Assembly: GCA_020850415.1 (NCBI GenBank)
Contig: JADZER010000030.1
Span: 124,001-188,000 of the forward strand
Reading direction: 5' to 3'
DNA from: Phycisphaerales bacterium
GTDB taxonomy: Bacteria; Planctomycetota; Phycisphaerae; Phycisphaerales; UBA1924
DNA length: 64,000 nucleotides
A program made the translations under genes and the position numbers. Below the pieces are notes generated by a model. That model saw nothing but the letters and a program-made list of their open reading frames with translations, was not told the DNA's origin and did no database searches. How positions within the stretch are numbered: the first letter of the stretch is position 1; each line of letters opens with the position of its first letter. This document shows, piece by piece, positions 17,588 through 26,054 of this stretch.

Positions 17588-17790
17588 GGGGGATTGTTGG
17601 CCTCTGCCTTCGGCTCCGGAGGAGCGGAGGAAGCGTGCACAGGCCGACGGAGTACCCGGAATGGGAGCCTCCTCCGCTCCTCCGGAGCGGGAAGACTGAC
17701 GGGCCGCCGACCAGGGGCTGCGCCCCTGGCAACGATCAGCGCTCCTCCGGAGCGAAGAGCAGAAGGCTCGGCGGCGGGGGTACCGAGCTT
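17588..17790. repeat. Cluster of short hairpin repeats between thiL and the DHS-like gene
   Basis: The spacer holds CTCCGGAGGAGCGGAGG (17606-) and, in inverted orientation, CTCCTCCGCTCCTCCGGAG (17669-). A strong hairpin, CCAGGGGCTGCGCCCCTGG, lies at 17709-17727, and another GCTCCTCCGGAGC follows at 17741-17753. These resemble repetitive extragenic palindromes. On the minus strand they lie downstream of the DHS-like gene and upstream of thiL. Confidence 0.7.
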
Positions 17791-18891
17791 CTACACCGCC
17801 GCCCCCTGCTTATTCAGCACATCGCTGAAGCGGAACCCCTTCCGCTGCTTCCACTCGGCGCGGTGGTACGCGTCGGACGCGAGCACGGGGAACAGCGAGG
17901 CGATCTCGCCGAAGACCATCTGCTCGTGGACGACATCGACCTTGCCCCAGCTGCACGCCTCGCGGAGGGTCGAGCCCGAGAGGGCCCCGTCGCGGCTGTC
18001 CGCCACGGTCATCTGGATCGCGTACTTGTGCATGGCGATGTTGCCGCGGGCCTGGCCGCCGGACCGCTCGTCGAGCAGCTCCGCGGCCACGACGATGTCC
18101 TGGGCGAAGTTCTTGGGCACGCCGCCGCCGAGCATGAGCAGGCCGGTGTCGGGGTTGGCGAGCTTGATCTGGGTGACCTCGTGGAAGTCCTTGCCGGAGT
18201 CGACGCTGAGCGGCTCCTTGCCCTGCTCGGCCCGCTCGACGCGGTGGAGCACCAGGCCGAACCCGGCCGAGCAGTCGCTGAAGGCCGGGCAGAAGATCGG
18301 CACGCCCTTGCGGTAGCAGGTCAGGACCAGCGACTCGCCGTCGGGGTGGTTCTCGTCGAGGTACTTGCCGAGCGCCTCGATCAGCTCGCGCGAGGAGTAG
18401 GCGCCCGCGGGCATCGCGTCGAAGACCTTGTGCGTCGCGTCGTCGCAGGCCCGCAGCTCGTCCTCGTCGATGTAGGTGTCGTAGATCCGGTCGATCATCA
18501 GGTTGCGGAGCGTGAGGTCGTCCACCGGCGGGGCCTCGGGCGAGCCCGGGGCGATGTAGTGCTTGAAGCCCAGGCCCTCGAAGAAGTCCTGGTCCACGAT
18601 GTTGGCGCCCGTCGACACGATCGCGTCGACCATGTTGTTCTCGACCAGCGTGATCAGCGCCTTCTTGAGGCCGGCCGAGACCAGCGAGCCGGCGAGGGTC
18701 AGGATGACCGCGCAGCCCTTGTCGGCGAGCATCTGCGAGTAGATGTCCGCGGCACGGGCCAGCGTGCGGGCGCTGTACGCCATGTCGCGGTAGCTGGCGA
18801 TCACCGGGCGGGCGTCGAAGCTGGTGATGTCGATGTGGCGGATGGGGTTGGCGAGCAGCTCGCCCTTGGTCCACTGGTGCGTCGGCTTCAT
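17791..18891 (-). CDS. Deoxyhypusine synthase-like protein
   Basis: 366-aa member of the deoxyhypusine synthase family, NAD-dependent aminobutyl-transfer enzymes. Seen motifs are VILTLAGSLVSAGLKKALI, STGANIVDQDFFEGLG, PIFCPAFSDCSAGFGL, LMLGGGVPKNF and REACSWGKV. The SWGK lysine corresponds to the catalytic, imine-forming Lys of eukaryotic DHS. Bacteria lack eIF5A, so the protein more likely acts on small polyamines, for example making homospermidine or related compounds. The gene lies next to speA on the same strand, which supports a polyamine role. The start ATG has GGGAGA seven bases upstream; the longer track frames are shadows. Confidence 0.88.
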   Translation of the reverse strand: MKPTHQWTKGELLANPIRHIDITSFDARPVIASYRDMAYSARTLARAADIYSQMLADKGCAVILTLAGSLVSAGLKKALITLVENNMVDAIVSTGANIVDQDFFEGLGFKHYIAPGSPEAPPVDDLTLRNLMIDRIYDTYIDEDELRACDDATHKVFDAMPAGAYSSRELIEALGKYLDENHPDGESLVLTCYRKGVPIFCPAFSDCSAGFGLVLHRVERAEQGKEPLSVDSGKDFHEVTQIKLANPDTGLLMLGGGVPKNFAQDIVVAAELLDERSGGQARGNIAMHKYAIQMTVADSRDGALSGSTLREACSWGKVDVVHEQMVFGEIASLFPVLASDAYHRAEWKQRKGFRFSDVLNKQGAAV

Positions 18892-18985
18892 GGGGGTTTC
18901 TCCCTCGGCGTGTCGGTGCCCGACCCCCCTGGCGGCAGGATGACGGGAAACCCGGCCCGGGGGTGGCGGGCCGCGGTGAGGGATT

Positions 18986-19036
18986 GTAGGGGTGTGGGGT
19001 GTGGGGGTGAGGGGTGAGTGGGTGAGTGGGTGTGGG
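18986..19036 (+). repeat. Left arm of inverted GGGTGAG-type repeat
   Basis: About 50 bp of G/T-rich sequence (GGGTGTGGGGTGTGGGGGTG, then GGGTGAGT units). It is nearly the reverse complement of 19361-19411. The two arms enclose a 324-bp segment carrying the 21-bp array. Confidence 0.7.
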
Positions 19037-19096
19037 GTATCTCTGGGCGGCGGTTGTTGGCGGGGGGGCGTCGGGGAATGGTGGGTGTGAGGCCAT

Positions 19097-19222
19097 GCAC
19101 GGCCCTTGTGAAGGCCTGCACGGTCCTTGTGAAGCAGCGCACGGCTCTTGTGAAGCAGCGCACGGTCCCTGTAAAGCCGCGCACCGCGGCCGTGCATCGA
19201 TGCACAGCGGCCGCGCAGCCCT
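19097..19222 (+). repeat. 21-bp tandem repeat array, ~6 decaying copies
   Basis: Units start at 19097, 19118, 19139, 19160, 19181 and 19202. The first four are close (consensus GCACGGTCCTTGTGAAGCAGC); the last two keep only the GCAC start and general composition. Because 21 is divisible by 3, all frames show heptapeptide repeats, but none has a convincing start or ribosome site. Confidence 0.85.
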
Positions 19223-19360
19223 CCTCAAGCGTCGTGGATGGCTCCCCAGCCCCCGCGGACGCCCTCGCGGCAGCCCCGTGAGCGCCCAGTCACGCCCTTG
19301 CAGCCCCCAATCCTGACCCTCACTCAAGCCCCACGGCTCCCCAACCGATCACCCGGTCTC

Positions 19361-19411
19361 CCCACACCCACTCACCCAATCACCCACTCACCCCACACCC
19401 CACACTCCTCA
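19361..19411 (-). repeat. Right arm of inverted GGGTGAG-type repeat, overlapping the speA stop
   Basis: C/A-rich sequence (CACCCACTCACCC, then ACCCCACACCCCACACTCC) that mirrors 18986-19036. Its last bases form the TGA of speA (minus strand, 19409-19411). Confidence 0.7.
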
Positions 19412-21400
19412 CTCGAGGTAGGTGTACCCCTCCATCCCCTCGCTGTAGAACTTCAGCAGGTTCTTGGCCTCGGTGACGCTCAGGGTGCGGCTCTTGACCG
19501 CCCGCTCGACCTCGCGGCGCATCGTCTTGATCAGGGCCTCGGGCTCGTACTGCACATACGAGAGCACTTCCTCGACGGTGTCCCCCTCGATGACCTCGTC
19601 GATGTTCCAGTCCCCCGCCCCCTCGCTCGCGTCGAAGGACACATGCACGACATGCGTGTCGCCGTACAGGTTGTGCAGGTCGCCGAGCACCTCCTGGTAG
19701 GCCCCGAGCAGGAACACGCCCATGTAGTAGGTCTCGCGCGGGCGGAGCTCGTGCATCTCCAGGATCGGCTTGGAGAGCTCCTTCTGGTCGATGAACTTGT
19801 CGATCTGCCCGTCCGAGTCGCAGGTGATGTCCGCCAGGATCCCCCGGCGCGTCGGCTCCTCGTCGAGCCGGTGGATCGGGCAGATCGGGAACAGCTGGTC
19901 GATCGCCCAGTGGTCGGGCAGGCTCTGGAAGATCGAGAGGTTGGCGTAGTAGATGTCGCTCAGCCTTCGCGGCAGGTCGGCCAGGTCGTCGGGCAGCTCC
20001 CCCTTGCTCCGGGCCATGTCGAGCACCCGCTTGCCGATGCTCCAGAACAGCCGCTCGGCCGCCGAGCGGATCGGCAGCGTCAGATACCCCAGGTTGAACA
20101 GGCTCATCGCCTCGTCGATGGCCTGCACCGCGTCGTGGTAGACCTCGACCAGGTTCACCCGCGGCCGGTCGATCGCCTCGAAGGCGTCGATCAGCTCGAG
20201 CACCGGCTGGGGCTGCTCGCCCTGCTCGGCCAGCACCGCCTTGACCTCCTCGGCCGTCGCGTCCGTCGGGAAGCTGCTCGCCCCGAGCACATCGAAGATC
20301 AGCATCGAGCAGTGGCTCACCATCGACCGCCCCGACTCGGACAGGATCCGCGGGTGCGCGATGCCGTTGGTGTCGCAGGCGCTCTTGACGCGGTACACGA
20401 TGTCCGCGGCGTACTCCGCGACCGTGTAGTTCACGCTCGCCGCGCTCGTGGACAGGCTCCCGTCGTAGTCGATCCCCATCCCGCCGCCCACATCGATCGT
20501 GTCCAGGCCCGCCCCCAGCTTGGTCAGCTCGCAGTAGATGTGGGCCAGCTCGTTCACCGCCGCCTTGATCCGGCGGATGTCGCCCACCTGGCTCCCGATG
20601 TGGAAGTGGATCATCTTGAGGCAGTCGGCCATGTCGTGGCGTTTGAGGAACTCGACCGCCCGCAGCAGCTCGCTGGCCCCCAGCCCGAACTTCGACCGCA
20701 TCCCCGCCGAGCTCTCCCACCGCCCGACGCCCCTGGCGCTGGGCTTGGTCCGGACGCCGATCCGCGGGCGCACGCCGTACCGCTCCGCGTGCTTGACGAT
20801 CAGCTCCAGGTCGCTGAACCGCTCCACCACCGGGATGATGTGGCGACCGAGCTTGGTCGCCAGGATCACCGTCTCGATGAACTCCGAGTCCTTGAACCCG
20901 TTGCACACGATCGGCATGTTCGGCTGATTCTCGGTCAGCGCCATCACCGCCAGCAGCTCGGGCTTGGAGCCCGCCTCGAACCCGAAGCCCAGCTCCTGGG
21001 CCGCGTCCCGCAGCTCCTCGCACAGCGGGCGCTGCTGGTTGACCTTGATCGGGTACACGCAGGCGTACGAGCCCTGGTAGTTGTGCTCCGCGATCGCCTG
21101 GTCAAAGCACGACCTGATGGTCCGAAGCCGGTGGCGCAGCACATCCGTGCACCGGAGGATGACCGGCGTGCCGATCTCACGCTCCAGCAGCCCCTCGATC
21201 ACCTCGTAGAGGTCGATCTCCCGGCTTGGCTTCTGCTCGGGGTGGACCGTCAGGTGACCGGCCTTGTTGATCCCGAAGTACCCCGCCCCCCACGCGGGGA
21301 TGTGGTAGGTCGAGAGCGACCGCTCGATCGACCAGGGGGCGTCGGGCAACGGCTGGTTGGCCACGGCATCGCCGGGGCCCGGGGGCGCGAGTCTGGTCAT
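19409..21400 (-). CDS. speA: Biosynthetic arginine decarboxylase
   Basis: 663-aa PLP enzyme of alanine-racemase fold (group IV), decarboxylating arginine to agmatine, the first step of the agmatine route to putrescine. WSIERSLSTYHIPAWGAGYFGIN starts the family N-domain. YPIKVNQQRPL carries the PLP lysine. MIHFHIGSQVGDIRRIKAAV, DVGGGMGIDYDGS and SESGRSMVSH are further active-site motifs. The C-terminal helical region (TYYMGVFLLGAYQEVLGDLHNLYGDTH) matches SpeA. It is the usual SpeA length. No speB or aguA gene is visible, so the next step is encoded elsewhere or is supplied by the DHS-like neighbour. Confidence 0.95.
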   Translation of the reverse strand: MTRLAPPGPGDAVANQPLPDAPWSIERSLSTYHIPAWGAGYFGINKAGHLTVHPEQKPSREIDLYEVIEGLLEREIGTPVILRCTDVLRHRLRTIRSCFDQAIAEHNYQGSYACVYPIKVNQQRPLCEELRDAAQELGFGFEAGSKPELLAVMALTENQPNMPIVCNGFKDSEFIETVILATKLGRHIIPVVERFSDLELIVKHAERYGVRPRIGVRTKPSARGVGRWESSAGMRSKFGLGASELLRAVEFLKRHDMADCLKMIHFHIGSQVGDIRRIKAAVNELAHIYCELTKLGAGLDTIDVGGGMGIDYDGSLSTSAASVNYTVAEYAADIVYRVKSACDTNGIAHPRILSESGRSMVSHCSMLIFDVLGASSFPTDATAEEVKAVLAEQGEQPQPVLELIDAFEAIDRPRVNLVEVYHDAVQAIDEAMSLFNLGYLTLPIRSAAERLFWSIGKRVLDMARSKGELPDDLADLPRRLSDIYYANLSIFQSLPDHWAIDQLFPICPIHRLDEEPTRRGILADITCDSDGQIDKFIDQKELSKPILEMHELRPRETYYMGVFLLGAYQEVLGDLHNLYGDTHVVHVSFDASEGAGDWNIDEVIEGDTVEEVLSYVQYEPEALIKTMRREVERAVKSRTLSVTEAKNLLKFYSEGMEGYTYLE

Positions 21401-21696
21401 AGTGGGTCAGCTTCCGGCAGGCGGGCTGAACACCAGCCCGGTGCGATCGCCAGCGTGTGCTCTCCCGGCCCCACCGCCCGCGGCAGGCCTCCGAGCCTCC
21501 CGCGGCCGACCCATGCCGGGGAATCGCCGCGCCGTAGTATTCCGACCCCGACCCCCCCGGGCAAACCCACCGCCCCTCGCGCTCCCAACTCTCTCGCTCA
21601 GGGCAGGGAAGTCGGGGTGCTTCTCCCCCTCCGACGCTCGATCCGCCCCAGCTCCACGAACCGCACCGCCGGCCCACGGCTGCCCCACGGCCGGCC
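21401..21696. other. Spacer between phhA and speA
   Basis: 296 bp with no supported gene; both flanking genes are on the minus strand. It should contain the speA promoter. I see no hexamers strong enough to name and no terminator with a T-tract. Confidence 0.4.
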
Positions 21697-22545
21697 TCAC
21701 ACCCCAGCCATCGCCCCCCGCCCCAGCACCTGCTCGGCGTACTCGTTCATCGAGTCCCGAAGCTGCTGGAAGCTCTCCAGCACATACAGCACGGGCTGGT
21801 AGTGGTCGATCTCGAACGGGGTATCGCACACCCGGTCCATGTCGAATGGGCGCCGGTCCACATCCGGGCTCTCCAACGCGTGGAAGCTCTCGCCCAGGCT
21901 CGAGATGAGCCCCGAACCGTACAGCTTCACCCGACCGTGCTCGCGGATCAGCCCGAACTCCACGGTGAACCAGAAAAGCCGCCCCAGCCGCTCGATGTGG
22001 TGGGGATCCTCGCACCGGAGCGCCGCCTGGCCGTAGGTCTGCAGAAACTCCGCGAACACCGGGTCGCAGTGCAGCGGCACATGGCCGAATACATCATGGA
22101 AAATGTCCGGCTCGGGCAGGTACTCCAGCTTCTCCCGCGGCCGGATCACGATCGTCGTCGGGAACTGGCGCCGGGCCAGGCACGCGAAGAAGGCCTTCGC
22201 GGGCAGGTACCCGGGCACGCCGCGGCTCTGCCAGCCCGTCAGGGCCGCCAGGCGCGAGTTCACATACTCGACCTTGGGCACATGGTCCTTGTCCAGCCCC
22301 AGCCGGCGCACGCCGTTGAGAAACACCTCCGACGCCTGCCCCTCTAGGGTCTCCAGACGCCGGGAGACCAGCGTCGCCCAGACCTCGTGGTCCTGGGGTG
22401 AGTACCGCTCGTAGTGCTGCACGCAGTAAAAGGTCTCGGGGTCGATGTCCTCGGCGTCGAGGAACGCCGCCCGGTCGGCGGCGGCCTGGGCCCGGGCAAA
22501 GTCGGCCCCGTCGATGATGTTGTTGTACCGGATGTCCGCGCGCAT
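21697..22545 (-). CDS. phhA: Phenylalanine 4-monooxygenase (aromatic amino acid hydroxylase)
   Basis: Pterin- and iron-dependent hydroxylase making tyrosine from phenylalanine; 282 aa, the bacterial single-domain length. The metal site HDVFGHVPLH (two His) and FWFTVEFGL (Glu) is intact. RQFPTTIVIRPREKLEYLPEPDIFHD and the pterin-side motifs are also present. It lacks a regulatory ACT domain, as normal in bacteria. With hppD at 37.4 kb it supplies the first two steps of phenylalanine-tyrosine catabolism towards homogentisate; no pterin recycling gene (phhB) is nearby. The start ATG is followed by MRADIRYNNIIDGADF. Confidence 0.93.
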   Translation of the reverse strand: MRADIRYNNIIDGADFARAQAAADRAAFLDAEDIDPETFYCVQHYERYSPQDHEVWATLVSRRLETLEGQASEVFLNGVRRLGLDKDHVPKVEYVNSRLAALTGWQSRGVPGYLPAKAFFACLARRQFPTTIVIRPREKLEYLPEPDIFHDVFGHVPLHCDPVFAEFLQTYGQAALRCEDPHHIERLGRLFWFTVEFGLIREHGRVKLYGSGLISSLGESFHALESPDVDRRPFDMDRVCDTPFEIDHYQPVLYVLESFQQLRDSMNEYAEQVLGRGAMAGV

Positions 22546-22675
22546 GCGCCGCCCTCCCTGCGTGGGTCATGGGGAATCACCGTCCGATATCACTATATCA
22601 ACGCTGGCGTCCCGGGAGATGTTCCGGTAGGCTGCGGGCACTCGTCACCGGCGTCCCACGCCGAAGGGGGTTCGA

Positions 22676-22891
22676 ATGGTCGTTGATCCTCGCCTGTACG
22701 AAAAAGTCACAGGGCGCTCGGCAGACCCCTCACGCCGCCTCGGCGAGGTCCTCGCCAAGGGCGTCAAGAAGCAGCACGAGCGCGACGAGCTGCCCAAGGG
22801 CATCGCCGGCGGCCTCCGCGTCACCCGGATGCCGGGCACCTTCGCGCAGTGGTTGCTCTTCTGGAGGCTCTGGCAGCGCGACAGGGACTAA
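22676..22891 (+). CDS. Small conserved unknown protein (71 aa)
   Basis: 71-aa charged protein (VVDPRLYEKVTGRSADPSRRLGEVLAKGVKKQHERDELPKG...). Codon use is like that of its neighbours, and an AGGGGG ribosome site lies upstream of the ATG. It diverges from phhA and overlaps the convergent amidohydrolase stop by four bases, a tight arrangement that supports it being real. It is too short and featureless for a function; the C-terminal FAQWLLFWRLWQRDRD is amphipathic. Confidence 0.65.
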   Translation: MVVDPRLYEKVTGRSADPSRRLGEVLAKGVKKQHERDELPKGIAGGLRVTRMPGTFAQWLLFWRLWQRDRD

Positions 22892-24183
22892 ACGCCGGCT
22901 GCCCGGAACGCCGCCCACGCCTCGGCCTCGGTGATCGCCTGCGAGGGCGCGATGGCCCCGCCGGCCGGCATATCCGCCCGGCGCCGCGCCGTCGCCGCCA
23001 GCACCGAGTCCTCCGGGTCGGCACGCACGATCGGCACATCCGACCCGAACACGAGCCCCCGCCCCGGCTCGCACCCCGCGTCGATCAGCTCCCGCAGCGG
23101 CAGGACCCGGTCCAGCCGGTCGGGCAGCCCCTTGCGCAGGGCCTCGATGTCGTAGAGCAGGTGGCACGGCTGCACGCTCGCGATCACCCCGAGCTCGGCG
23201 AACCGTGCCACATCCGCCCCGTCGATCACCTCCGCGTGCTCGATGCGGAAGCCGGGCGTCCGCGGGCGCACTTTCTCGATCGCGTCGAGCACCGCCCGCA
23301 CCGCGGCGTCGCCGATCGCGTGCGCCGCCAGCGGCAGCCCCGCCGCGTCGCACCGGCGCACGGCGTCCTCGATCTCGCGCGGGCTCATCATCGGTGTGCC
23401 GCGGGGGTGCTCGGGGCGCCCATCGGCGAAGGGGTGCAGCATCCACGCGGTGCGTGAGTTCAGCGTCCCGTCGACGAAGATCTTCGCCCCGGCGAGGCGG
23501 ACCCGGTCGGACTCCCATCCCCCCCGGTTCTCGAGCACCGCGTCCAGATCGCTCACCAGCGGGAACAGGCGGAACCTCGCCGTATGCCCCGCGCCCGAGG
23601 TCTCCCCGCGCAGCAGCCGCGCGAGCGCGGGCCCCAGCCACCGCTGGCTCTTGAGGTCGTGCACCTCCTCGAACGCCGCCAGGCCGCGCAGCCCCGCGCG
23701 CAGCTCCGCGTCGCGCTGCTCGGGCGATGGCTCGGGGATGGCGTGCCAGACCCTCAGGGCCGCGCCCTCGTACACCGCCCCGCTGAGGCCCCCGTCCGGC
23801 GTCCGCCCGATGACCCCGCCCGGGGGGTCGGGCGTCGCGTCGCCGATCCCGGCGAGGGCGAGCGCCGCGGAGTTCGCCATGATCGCGTGGTAGTCGAAGC
23901 ACCAGGCCAGCGCGGGCGCCGCCCCGGTCACGCGGTTGAACTCCGCCAGCGTCGGCCACCGCGCGGGCGCCCACGCCTCGGGCCTCGCCCCCTGGCCGAG
24001 CAGCACCGCTCCCGGTCCCCCACTCCCCGCGCGGGCCGCGAACATGCCGAGCATCTCGTCGGGCGAGGCGCACCCCTCCAGCTGGATCATGCCCAGCGAC
24101 CGCCCGAGCTGGTATAGGTGCGAGTGCGCCTCCCGCAGCGGGAACGATGGGCGGGCGAAAGGAACCGGCGGGCCCAGGCTCAT
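22888..24183 (-). CDS. Amidohydrolase family protein (YtcJ-like)
   Basis: 431-aa metal-dependent hydrolase of the YtcJ/amidohydrolase-3 group. The first metal motif is EAHSHLYQLG (usually DAHxH). FDYHAIMANSAALALAG, GAKIFVDGTLNSRTAWM, HAIGDAAVRAVLDAI, FRIEHAEVI and FGSDVPIV complete the barrel. The substrate is unknown; relatives hydrolyse N-acyl groups or cyclic amides. The start ATG overlaps the stop of the upstream DUF2470-type gene (ATGA), so the two form a coupled pair. The much longer track ORF to 24828 is a shadow. Confidence 0.85.
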   Translation of the reverse strand: MSLGPPVPFARPSFPLREAHSHLYQLGRSLGMIQLEGCASPDEMLGMFAARAGSGGPGAVLLGQGARPEAWAPARWPTLAEFNRVTGAAPALAWCFDYHAIMANSAALALAGIGDATPDPPGGVIGRTPDGGLSGAVYEGAALRVWHAIPEPSPEQRDAELRAGLRGLAAFEEVHDLKSQRWLGPALARLLRGETSGAGHTARFRLFPLVSDLDAVLENRGGWESDRVRLAGAKIFVDGTLNSRTAWMLHPFADGRPEHPRGTPMMSPREIEDAVRRCDAAGLPLAAHAIGDAAVRAVLDAIEKVRPRTPGFRIEHAEVIDGADVARFAELGVIASVQPCHLLYDIEALRKGLPDRLDRVLPLRELIDAGCEPGRGLVFGSDVPIVRADPEDSVLAATARRRADMPAGGAIAPSQAITEAEAWAAFRAAGV

Positions 24184-24794
24184 GCCCGCCGCGCCTCGCT
24201 CAGCCGGGCGATCTGCTCGCGGGCCGCGTCCGGCGTCGGCGCGCTCGCCGCGAATGGCGCCCGCACGATCCCGAACCTCGCCCGGATGTCGATCCCGTCG
24301 GGGTCCACCCCCACCGCCACCGGCTCGTCGACGCTCGCCCGGGCTCCTGTCTCGCAAAGCGCCCGAAGCCGGGCGGGGTCCGCGTTCAGCTCGCGGCACA
24401 GGGCCGGCTCGTCCGCGACCAGCCCGTCGGTGAGCACCAGGTCCTCCCCGTCGTACGCCTCCCCGTGGTAGCGCAGGGCCACGACTGTCGCCACGCCCCA
24501 CTTGGCCGACTCCGCCCTGCCGTGGTAGATCTCGAACCGGATCTCCAGGGCCCCCGGCAGCGAGGCCACCTCCTCGATCGTCAGGAGCACCGCCACCGCC
24601 GGGTCGTGCTCGTCGGGCAGCAGGAGTTGCCCCTCCCCCTCCAAGGACGCGTCGTCGGGGAGCGGGAAGACGAGGCGGCCCGCCCGCCGGTCCCACACGA
24701 ACCGCACCGGCCACCGGTGCTCGCCGTCGAGCGTCAGGTGGCCCGAGGCGTACGCACGCAGCGCTCTCACGGCTTCGGCAGCGGTCGGTTCCAT
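24180..24794 (-). CDS. Pyridoxamine-oxidase-like split-barrel protein with DUF2470-type C-terminus
   Basis: 204 aa. The N-terminal half looks like a flavin- or haem-binding split barrel (HRWPVRFVWDRRAGRLVFPLPDD, EGQLLLPDEHDPAVAVLLTIEEV). The C-terminal part, CRELNADPARLRALCE...VAVGVDPDGIDIRARFGIVRAPF, resembles DUF2470, which in haem-utilisation proteins follows a PNPOx domain. A role in haem or flavin handling is possible but is inference. I use ATG 24794; the track start six codons upstream is a TTG. Translation is coupled to the amidohydrolase downstream. Confidence 0.6.
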   Translation of the reverse strand: MEPTAAEAVRALRAYASGHLTLDGEHRWPVRFVWDRRAGRLVFPLPDDASLEGEGQLLLPDEHDPAVAVLLTIEEVASLPGALEIRFEIYHGRAESAKWGVATVVALRYHGEAYDGEDLVLTDGLVADEPALCRELNADPARLRALCETGARASVDEPVAVGVDPDGIDIRARFGIVRAPFAASAPTPDAAREQIARLSEARRA

Positions 24795-24851
24795 GCCCGA
24801 TTGTCGCCCCAACCGGGCCCGAGCACAAGTCGGCCCGCCGTCCCGGTGCTT

Positions 24852-26054
24852 CTACCCCCCGACCCGCGCCCCCATCCAGTCGAGTAGATCATCGATCTTG
24901 CCGGGCAGGTAGGCGAGAAACAGCGTCTCGTGCGTCGCCTGCACCGACCAGCGTTCCGGGCGCCCGAGCCTCTCCCACAGGAGATCCCCCAGGCGTGCCG
25001 GCACCGCCTGGTCGTGCTCGCCGTGCACCATCAGCGTCGGGATGTCCGCGACGGCCAGCGCGGTGTGGTAGCTGTCGAGCGGCGCCGCGCCCCGGTACGC
25101 CTCGGTGAACGCCCCCCGCGCCGCCTCACCCGGCTCACCCGGCTCGCCCGGCTGGCCCGCCCAGGACACCCGCACCGCGTCGATCCAGTCCGCGTAGTTG
25201 CTCTCCATGGCGATCGCCGCGAAGTCGCACCCCGCGCCGATGTACACCGCGCCCCTGTACGCGTCGTGCTCGCGGGCCATCACCGTCGGCAGGGCCATTC
25301 CGCCTCCGCTCATGCCCAGGCCGATGCGCGCGCCGATGGGTGTCTCCGGCATCGCCCCGGCGATGTGCGCACAGACCGCCTCCACCGCCAGCGCGTTCTC
25401 GGCGGTGCGCCCGCCGAACTCGGCCGCGATCTCCCCCGCCAGCGCCGCCGGGGCGCCGGGGTCCAGCTCGTAGGACCGCTTCTCCGTGTACCGCGACGAG
25501 TGCGTCAGCATCCGCAGCACATGCCAACCCCGCCCGCGGAGCTTGCCGACGAGCGTGTCGATCACCGGCTCGGGCGTCCCGAACATGCCCGGCAGCAGCA
25601 CCACCGTCGCCCCCACGGCCTCGCCCCGCGGCTCGTAGAGCGCAAACCAGGTCCGCTGCAGTTGATACCCCTCGCCCCGCGCCTCGGCCGTGAGCACCTC
25701 GAACGCCGCCGCGGGCTTGCCGGCGATCCGCGCCGTCTTCGACAGCTCGCCCTCGGGTATCCGCACCACGATCGACCCGTAACGCTCGAACTCGACCCGC
25801 TCGGGCCCGACGCCCAGCCGCCCCGCCACCAGGGCCGCGTCCGCGGCGTCGGCCTCCAGATCGCCGAGCCCCAACGGGCCCACCCAACGCAGCGTCCAGG
25901 GCCCGACCTCGAGGTCGCGCACCACCGTCGTCGCCCGACCGGGCCAAGGGATCGCGGGCGCTGCGGCCTCGACCGTCTCCGGCGCGGGCTGGGCCGCGCA
26001 CGCCGGTGCTAGCAGCAGCGAGAGCCCGCACGCGATCGCCCCCAGCAGCTTCAC
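24852..26054 (-). CDS. Alpha/beta hydrolase, exported
   Basis: 400-aa serine hydrolase with an N-terminal signal peptide (VKLLGAIACGLSLLLAPACAAQ), possibly a lipoprotein because LAPAC resembles a lipobox. An N-terminal ~100-residue region of unknown fold precedes the hydrolase domain. ATVVLLPGMFG forms the oxyanion strand, GMSGGGM the nucleophile elbow, HGEHDQAV the acid and ATHETLF the histidine. A PGEPGEPGE insert comes from a 9-bp repeat at about 25130. The GTG start at 26054 overlaps the galE stop (GTGA); the track start lies inside galE. Substrate unknown. Confidence 0.8.
   Translation of the reverse strand: MKLLGAIACGLSLLLAPACAAQPAPETVEAAAPAIPWPGRATTVVRDLEVGPWTLRWVGPLGLGDLEADAADAALVAGRLGVGPERVEFERYGSIVVRIPEGELSKTARIAGKPAAAFEVLTAEARGEGYQLQRTWFALYEPRGEAVGATVVLLPGMFGTPEPVIDTLVGKLRGRGWHVLRMLTHSSRYTEKRSYELDPGAPAALAGEIAAEFGGRTAENALAVEAVCAHIAGAMPETPIGARIGLGMSGGGMALPTVMAREHDAYRGAVYIGAGCDFAAIAMESNYADWIDAVRVSWAGQPGEPGEPGEAARGAFTEAYRGAAPLDSYHTALAVADIPTLMVHGEHDQAVPARLGDLLWERLGRPERWSVQATHETLFLAYLPGKIDDLLDWMGARVGG

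Larger units (their letters stand above)
18892..19408. other. 517-bp repeat-filled spacer between speA and the DHS-like gene
   Basis: No gene is supported here. From left to right it holds the DHS ribosome site, a G/T-rich inverted-repeat arm, a 21-bp tandem array, about 140 bp of unique sequence and the matching right arm. The right arm overlaps the speA stop. The track ORFs across it are shadows with heptapeptide repeats forced by the 21-bp array. Confidence 0.7.

Noticed and set aside
19097-19222. CRISPR-like array
   Set aside because: Units are contiguous 21-mers with no spacers of independent sequence, and no cas gene is in the window.
19018-19281. Small heptapeptide-repeat protein encoded by the 21-bp array
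   Set aside because: All frames give heptad repeats because the unit is 21 bp. None has a good start or ribosome site, and unit decay does not favour synonymous changes.
19238-21802. 854-aa plus-strand ORF opposite speA
   Set aside because: Exact antisense of speA, rich in Arg/Val/Gln/His as expected from complementing GC-biased codons. The minus frame carries all SpeA motifs.
22660-22690. GGGGGTTCGAATGG as a tRNA T-loop
   Set aside because: No acceptor, D- or anticodon stems could be built around it; it is the ribosome site and start of the 71-aa gene.
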